Positions 58,592 through 64,000 of a stretch of DNA of 64,000 bases are shown in pieces. Where the stretch lies: NCBI GenBank assembly GCA_000442125.1, contig KE546976.1, positions 1,116,001 through 1,180,000 of the forward strand, read 5' to 3'. The position numbers were made by a program, and so were the translations under genes. The stretch comes from Opeltia flavorubescens. Lineage: Eukaryota; Ascomycota; Lecanoromycetes; Teloschistales; Teloschistaceae. Each line of letters starts with the position of its first letter. Positions within the stretch are counted from its first letter, which is position 1. The notes below the pieces were generated by a model that did no database searches, was not told the origin of the DNA, and worked only from the letters and a program-made list of their open reading frames with translations.

Positions 58592-60027
58592 TAGTCTAGA
58601 TTTGATGAACATATGATACGAAGTAAAATCATGGCGTTGCTGCAGCGACGTAGTCTGGCCAGCGTTCTTCATCTAAGGAGCAACAGCATGTATTGCTATC
58701 ATTGCTTTACTACAAGTGCTATTCGATTTAGGAGCATGGTCTTTCTGTATGATACTGTATAGACTACGGGAAGTATCACTAAAAATACCACTAAACAAGG
58801 CAGTGATTCTGGCAGGATTTCTGACATAGAAGTCTGAATCTTGGTAATTTTCCAAGGAAACCTCTTGAGCTAATTTCTCTTTACCACGACATGCTGAAGG
58901 TTCTCCGGTAAACGCTCCGGCGAAAGGAAACAGGTGCTCGTCGCGAACATTCACCGGGAAAATTGGATATGATACAGTTCCGAGAATATATTGCCGATAT
59001 TACAGGTTTTTTCCGGCGCGTCTAGTGGGTAAAAGGATATCATTTGCAAGGTAGAGACATCTTTGAGAAGGGTCAAGTCGATCTCTCGATTTTTATTCAA
59101 GGGTTGCAGCGCTAGTCGATGGGTCGATAACGGGAGGAATGCCGCGTTATTGACTTATCAGGCTACCGTGTGCACACCGTAAACACACCGTAATCTAATC
59201 ACTATGGGGTCCAGTTAGGGAAAGTTTTGCGTCTCGACCTGGCCTGGCGTCGGATAAGTTGGAAGAAGCTAACGGCGCTAATCCTTTAGCCGATTAGCGA
59301 TCCAGGGCAGGAGCTAGACTAGCGTACACACCCCTTGAAAATCTCCCGAATTCATCTCGCGAGCAGTGACCATCTGAAAAGCGGCGAGCTGCACGTGACA
59401 TCTTGAACTGCTGATAGTGGATATTAAACGTGTGTTTCAAAACGAAGCACTGTATAGTAGGCACCCAACCAGCCCTCTGAGGATCTTGGCTTGCTACTGG
59501 AGTCTTGGATTTGGCTAAGACCCGCGAAACCTACAAGGACCAGTGGAGAACAGGGAAGCGGCGACCCTGAATTTGAACGACCAGATGTCAAGCTTGGATC
59601 GGCATGCGCATCCCGTGTGGCTTTCGTCTCACAACAACCGACGTTCGTTCCAGCCCCCATCGTGATCCCATGAGGACAAGACACTAAATCCCACTTCAGC
59701 TCCACAAACATGCAAGGTACCTGGGGTTCCCGCTGCATGCTTTACCTTAACCATGCAAGCGCCACACCATCTCATGACGGACCATGAGTCCACAGGGTTC
59801 ACGGACCACGTTTGCACCTGCTAATCGACACCATCGACGATACCGGCGCGGTACAGATGTTAGCGGTCAAATCAAGACTTGGAAATTTCCCACCGCAACA
59901 TGGCCCATTCCGCACGATACGAAATTCCTCCTTGGCCTTCTAATTTCTTTAGTTATTTGTGTCCTGGAGGAACCCGCACCAAGAAGGCTGTCCTGACACT
60001 CCAATAATCTCCCTCTTTGACACCATC
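58592..60027. other. Intergenic region of 1.4 kb
   Basis: No gene recognised. It contains the amidase 3' UTR and, near its right end, the promoter of the membrane-protein gene. Confidence 0.45.
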
Positions 60028-61408
60028 ATGGCTACAGGTCCTCCGCTCGACAAACCAGACTTCGACCTCTACGCAGATCAGACTGGCCGCATCATTGGAA
60101 GCTTATCGGCAATCCTCGTTATCACCACTCTCTCGGTGGCATTGCGACTGCTATCTCGGAAACTCGCTCGAGCTGGATATTGGTGGGATGATTACTTGGC
60201 GGTCATTGCTTGGATCTCGGATCTCGTACCCTTCATCCTATGGTTTATTGCTCTGAAGTATGGATTCGGAAGACATGTCTATATCTACGGAGCCGTCGAT
60301 GGCCCAAAGAAAGCAAACCAATTCCTGAAGATCCTATTTGTTTTCGAGCTCGCCTTTCACACCACGACCACATTGGCTAAATACTCCATCCTGGCCTTCT
60401 ACTACCGCATCTTCCCTGTCCCAGCGTTCAGACGGCTATGTATTTGGATGGCCGTTGTGTGCACACTGTACATGATTGCCATTGATCTTACTATCATCTT
60501 CCAATGGTAACACCACCCTTGGACGAAAGACTCGACGTGGTTTAACTAACGTAAATCATCCAGTCAACCCATTCATTACGCGTGGGATCAGGCTCTGGGA
60601 ACTATGAAAGGGCATTGCATCAACGAAGATGCCTTTTTTGTCGGCAGCGGATCCTGCAACGCTTTCCTCAACCTTATCGTTTTCATAATGGTACCATCTA
60701 TGTCCCTGACAAGTTCCTTAACGCATCAATACTAACTGAGTCCCAGCCCATCCCCCTTCTTTGGCGGCTCCGCACAACAGCAAAGCAACAAATCATCCTT
60801 TCCATCATCTTCACCATTGCTGGCTTGTAAGGCCCCTGTCCCCTATATGCCGCGTGCTCCTCCTCTTTTCAGGATAAGCCACATCAGCTAACAATTCTTC
60901 TAGCGTACTCCTCGTCAGCATCATCTGGATTGTCGTTTTGGCAAAACTCGGCGAAGGGGACCCGACATGTAACGTTCTCCGATCCCAATTGCAAAATCCC
61001 ACCTCCTAACATCTCTCAGGGAACTTCATCAACAGCGGTATCTGGTCCGCCCTCGAGCCCTCCATGGCCGTCGTCTGCGCCTGCATTCCCTCCCTCCGCC
61101 CCTTGTACAGCGTCGCCGTTGGCGCATACGAGAACATGACCTCCGTCACCCGCAGCAAGTTGAGCACCACCTCCGGCCGCAAGCGCGGCTCTTGGCGGCC
61201 GGGCCTGAGCCGTAGTCAACCGAGCGACGGCATGTTCAGCCAGCTGGAGGAGCAGAATGATAGCGACATGAAACCATTCGGGCACGGGGTCACGATTGGG
61301 AGAGGAGAGGATGAGGGTGGAATGGAGTTGCCGTTGAGGGGCATACAGGTGAGAACGGAGGTGGCAATTGTCAGTGAGAAGCTGGAGTATAAAGATCGGC
61401 TGTTTTAG
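60028..61408 (+). CDS. Fungal rhodopsin-domain (SAT4/Pth11-like) integral membrane protein
   Basis: Exons 60028-60506, 60564-60690, 60747-60826, 60904-60968, 61020-61408 give 379 aa. About seven membrane segments: residues ~23-42, 54-75, ~100-125, ~140-160, then around LNLIVFIM, IILSIIFTIAG/VLLVSIIWIVV and ALEPSMAVVCACIPSL. The signature text of the family is present: ALRLLSRKLARAGYWWDDYL, KYGFGRH, QCQPIHYAWD, GHCINEDAFFVG, and W..LEPSMAVVCACIPSLRPL. These proteins sit in the plasma membrane and resemble the Pth11 class of receptors; no ligand is known. A ~100-residue cytosolic tail follows. Five exons with four short introns, all in phase. Confidence 0.88.
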
Positions 61409-63834
61409 GGGGAAGGGCAAGGTATGAGAGGGGCAAACGGGGAAGGCGGTCGTGCTTGTGTTTTCTTGTCGGATAAGGAGTGTTTTTTGATGGTGCGATA
61501 TACCCAGTACTTTTCTGTTCGAATTATTAATGATAATCGGGTTTACGAGCTTGCTATATGGGCCTGCTACAACGGGCCTGCCTATACGATCGTCAAAGTC
61601 CAGCTCGTACACGTGTGTCGTCGTACTGGAATTAAGCGTCCGCGTTTGAGGAAATTTGGAGAATGCAAATAGAGGTAATCCGAAGATGGAGACCGAGGCT
61701 CATGCCTGAATGATTGAAATGGTATGGAGAATATTACAGGGGAGTAGTTGTTTGGAAATTATTTTGCAGGTATTGAGCATTCATGAATCTGCTGCTAAAT
61801 GAAGGTAGACGGGGGTATACCGAGATGGTTATTGGGGACTGGTCGGAAATATGATCGAGAAATAGTCATTTCATGCATGTACATACACGTTTCAGATTGT
61901 GGAAGGTGTCCCGTAGACGCCCGTTGATATCATGGTGAAGCCAGAGAAGATGATCTGGAGAACATGGTGCCAAGGTTTTCCCGGCGCTAAGCCTGAAATG
62001 GGCATTTCCCAGCTAAAAGTCCATACTTGCCGCCAAGACCAGAACAAAAAACAGAACATAAACCAGCACAAAACTCTGAACAAAATATTGGACAGAAATT
62101 TCTTGATACCAATGTTCATCTGGAGTGATTTTGCCGAGGATTTACCGACGCTAAGCCGAGTATAGGCATTTTCCTAGCTTTAAGTCCATACATGCCGCCA
62201 AGACCAGAACAGAAACGAGAACAGAGAAGATTTCTTTCATAGGTCTTTGGGTCTGGGAGCGTTTGCTTTGGCAGTAGCACCATGCTGTCCGATGGAGATC
62301 AGTGCTCTCAGGCCGGTTTTCTGGTATGAGGGCGACTCGGTGTGGCAATAGCATAGTATTGTCTTCAAAGCTTACTTTACTCTCGCTGGCTTCTTCTCCA
62401 TCACCTGGTACTTCAATCGTCCCCTTCGACTTTACATTATTGGCACTTCTCCCACCGGCCTTGGGGTCTTCCTGAATTCTTTAGCCGGCTCTTGACTGCT
62501 TGAGGTCACAATGGTCATTCCCACAATACCTCTACGATCACATGGAAGGCTTAGAACCCTGAACGACCAACAGCCACCACACTCCACTCCTACAGGTCTC
62601 TTCGCCAAAGACTGCCACCTCGACACGGATCCTACGGCCATAAGATCTGAAACGTCCATGGCTAACTTCTTTGGCGACTCATTCTTCCAATAGCAAAAGC
62701 CGACATGATCTGTACGGTCTCTCCGCTGGGACCTTGGATGACAATTGCCAGCCCCACACCATCTCTACAGTCGCTTCACGAAAAACTGACATGAGATCTG
62801 CCACCCCAACTTCACACCTGGAGTCACTCCAAAGGAACGATCATGGCAGCGGCTTTCAACCCAATACGATCTCTACGGCCACAAGATCTGGAAGCTATAT
62901 GGTCATGCAATGATCTCGTCCCATGTATCTTAACCATTTGCATCTAAACCATCGTAATTTTCTCCCTTGATCATCTCCTTCTCATACTCAGATCTCGTTC
63001 GAAGGCGAGAATATTACGAACGCCCTCTCAAATCATTGAACATACTTTGTCATTTGAAGATTCATCTGGAGGATCCTTGGATGCGGATCTTCCTCTCATA
63101 GCCATTCTCACTGGAGGGTTACCTGTAAATACCTTCCGGCAGGCCGTGACCTCTTCCTACGGACAATTTCGTCCTGCGATTATCAGAGACATACCCATAA
63201 ACAGTCCAGGTTTGCGCCAACTATCTAGAATTCGTCAGTGGGAATCGAGTGAAAGATGCTTTGTGAAACTTTCTGGCAAGCTGTAGCATCTTCCGGAGGT
63301 CATTCTCACATTTAATCGCCTGGTAATACAGTCACGGACTGTCTATTTTCTGATCAGCGCCAACCGACCGGAACTCAACAGAAAACTCGTCAATTTTACC
63401 TTAGTACTTCCTTGACGCGTCATACTGGGCTATAGCTTAGCCAGGTGAATGCTTTGTGTGCTTGACCGTATGAACAACCAAATCTCACAAATCTTATTGT
63501 CTCCATTGAATATTTATAATACTTCATGGAAATATGATTGGATCTCCCTGGTATTCATTATTGTTCTCACGTGATCAAGGACTCTTCCACCTCTACTATA
63601 TAATAAGCTTCTGAGTCTCTCCATTTACTACTTCTCTTCCATTAGTTCTCTGACCTCTTTACTACTCCACGACTCCTAGTCAAACCTTGTATATAACTTG
63701 TCTCTCTATTGTGATGAGCCTTCTCCATCATTTTTGGTATATATTATTTCAACTTCTCTATTCTTTCGTCATTCGTATAGATATCGTTTCCTTTTCTCGT
63801 TGCCTTCTCCAACACTTCCTTTCTTTCTTTTTCG
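61409..63834. other. Gene-poor region of 2.4 kb
   Basis: No gene recognised. It holds a diverged direct repeat at 61955-62226 and, at 62590-62900, weakly similar copies of ACGGCCA(C/T)AAGATCTG. The last ~230 bp (63590-63830) are strongly C/T-rich and look like a promoter. Confidence 0.45.
61955..62226. repeat. Diverged direct repeat, ~107-bp copies 165 bp apart
   Basis: Copies starting CTGGAG at 61955 and 62120 share CGCTAAGCC, GGCATTT, AGTCCATAC and TGCCGCCAAGACCAGAAC in the same order. About a fifth to a quarter of aligned bases differ, so the duplication is old. No terminal inverted repeats were seen. Confidence 0.65.
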
Positions 63835-64000
63835 ATGAATTTGACATGCTATTGGATAGCGGAAATGCAAGTCACTGAGGCGATTTATCGCATGTTGAGA
63901 CAAGGGTTGCTTCAAGCTGGCGTCCAAATTCCAGGCGCGGACACCTTAGAAGAGCGTTGGCGGCTTGGCTGGAGGATGCTGCTTACAGCAGATCTGTCAA
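63835..64000 (+). CDS. Possible gene start at the right edge (incomplete)
   Basis: An ATG after a long CT-rich leader opens a frame that stays open to the window end (55 codons): MNLTCYWIAEMQVTEAIYRM then a helical stretch with LLQAGVQIPGADTLEERWRL. A second in-frame ATG at 63865 may be the real start. No family is recognised from this length. Confidence 0.35.
   Translation, partial: MNLTCYWIAEMQVTEAIYRMLRQGLLQAGVQIPGADTLEERWRLGWRMLLTADLS

Noticed and set aside
1-64000. tRNA, rRNA and CRISPR features
   Set aside because: No T-arm plus anticodon-arm combination, rRNA-like stretch or regular spacer array was found when reading both strands by eye; a dedicated tRNA search would settle short cases.

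Overview
The window looks like nuclear DNA of a filamentous ascomycete (Pezizomycotina). The genes have many short introns (mostly 44-90 bp) with GT..AG ends and CTRAY-type branch sites. The recognisable proteins (5-aminolevulinate synthase with CP heme motifs, RIX1, RPA49, a Ypp1/TTC7-like TPR protein, a fungal rhodopsin/SAT4-family membrane protein, a P450, small secreted cysteine-rich proteins) are typical of this group. A leotiomycete-like host is a guess. Three ambiguous bases (19326, 29664, 32032) show it is a draft assembly. All exon models were built by hand from splice signals and reading-phase agreement.

Region 1 (1-24 kb) is a conserved housekeeping block: glutathione synthetase (cut by the left edge), a SAM-SNF2 chromatin remodeler, mitochondrial ALA synthase, a small secreted protein hidden in short exons, RIX1 and a Ypp1-like gene sharing a 206-bp divergent promoter, RNA polymerase I subunit A49, and a wax-synthase/MBOAT acyltransferase.

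Region 2 (24.6-40.6 kb) is an accessory block built around five paralogous genes of a family I cannot name (here members A-E: 24620, 27194, 30097 on the minus strand, 33356 and 38892). They share up to three blocks: an AVYH/IR..LI segment, a core (W-F..R..YPPI.FVL / LSSK..G..IEAL / ARMP / RFRE / LP..L...NTTRG), and a C-terminal block ending in W-GG(I/V)..W. Members A and D keep two introns at the same aligned positions and phases; B and E lack them. B and D carry an extra N-terminal helical segment resembling a UBA-like fold, and C has only the last block. This is the best candidate for undescribed biology here. Intergenic stretches in this block hold a GT-rich minisatellite, a tandem duplication and gene debris.

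Region 3 (41-49 kb) has a decayed or poorly resolved gene at 41.0-42.6 kb, then three tightly packed intact genes: a small helical-bundle protein, a coiled-coil protein (converging, 34 bp apart), and a divergently transcribed Hsp70-like ATPase. Region 4 (49-64 kb) is gene-poor: a degenerate repeat array containing a perfect palindrome, a cytochrome P450 with an altered I-helix motif, a small secreted cysteine-rich protein, a 12-exon amidase, a Pth11/SAT4-like membrane protein, and a possible gene start at the right edge. No rRNA, tRNA, CRISPR array or convincing transposon coding region was seen.
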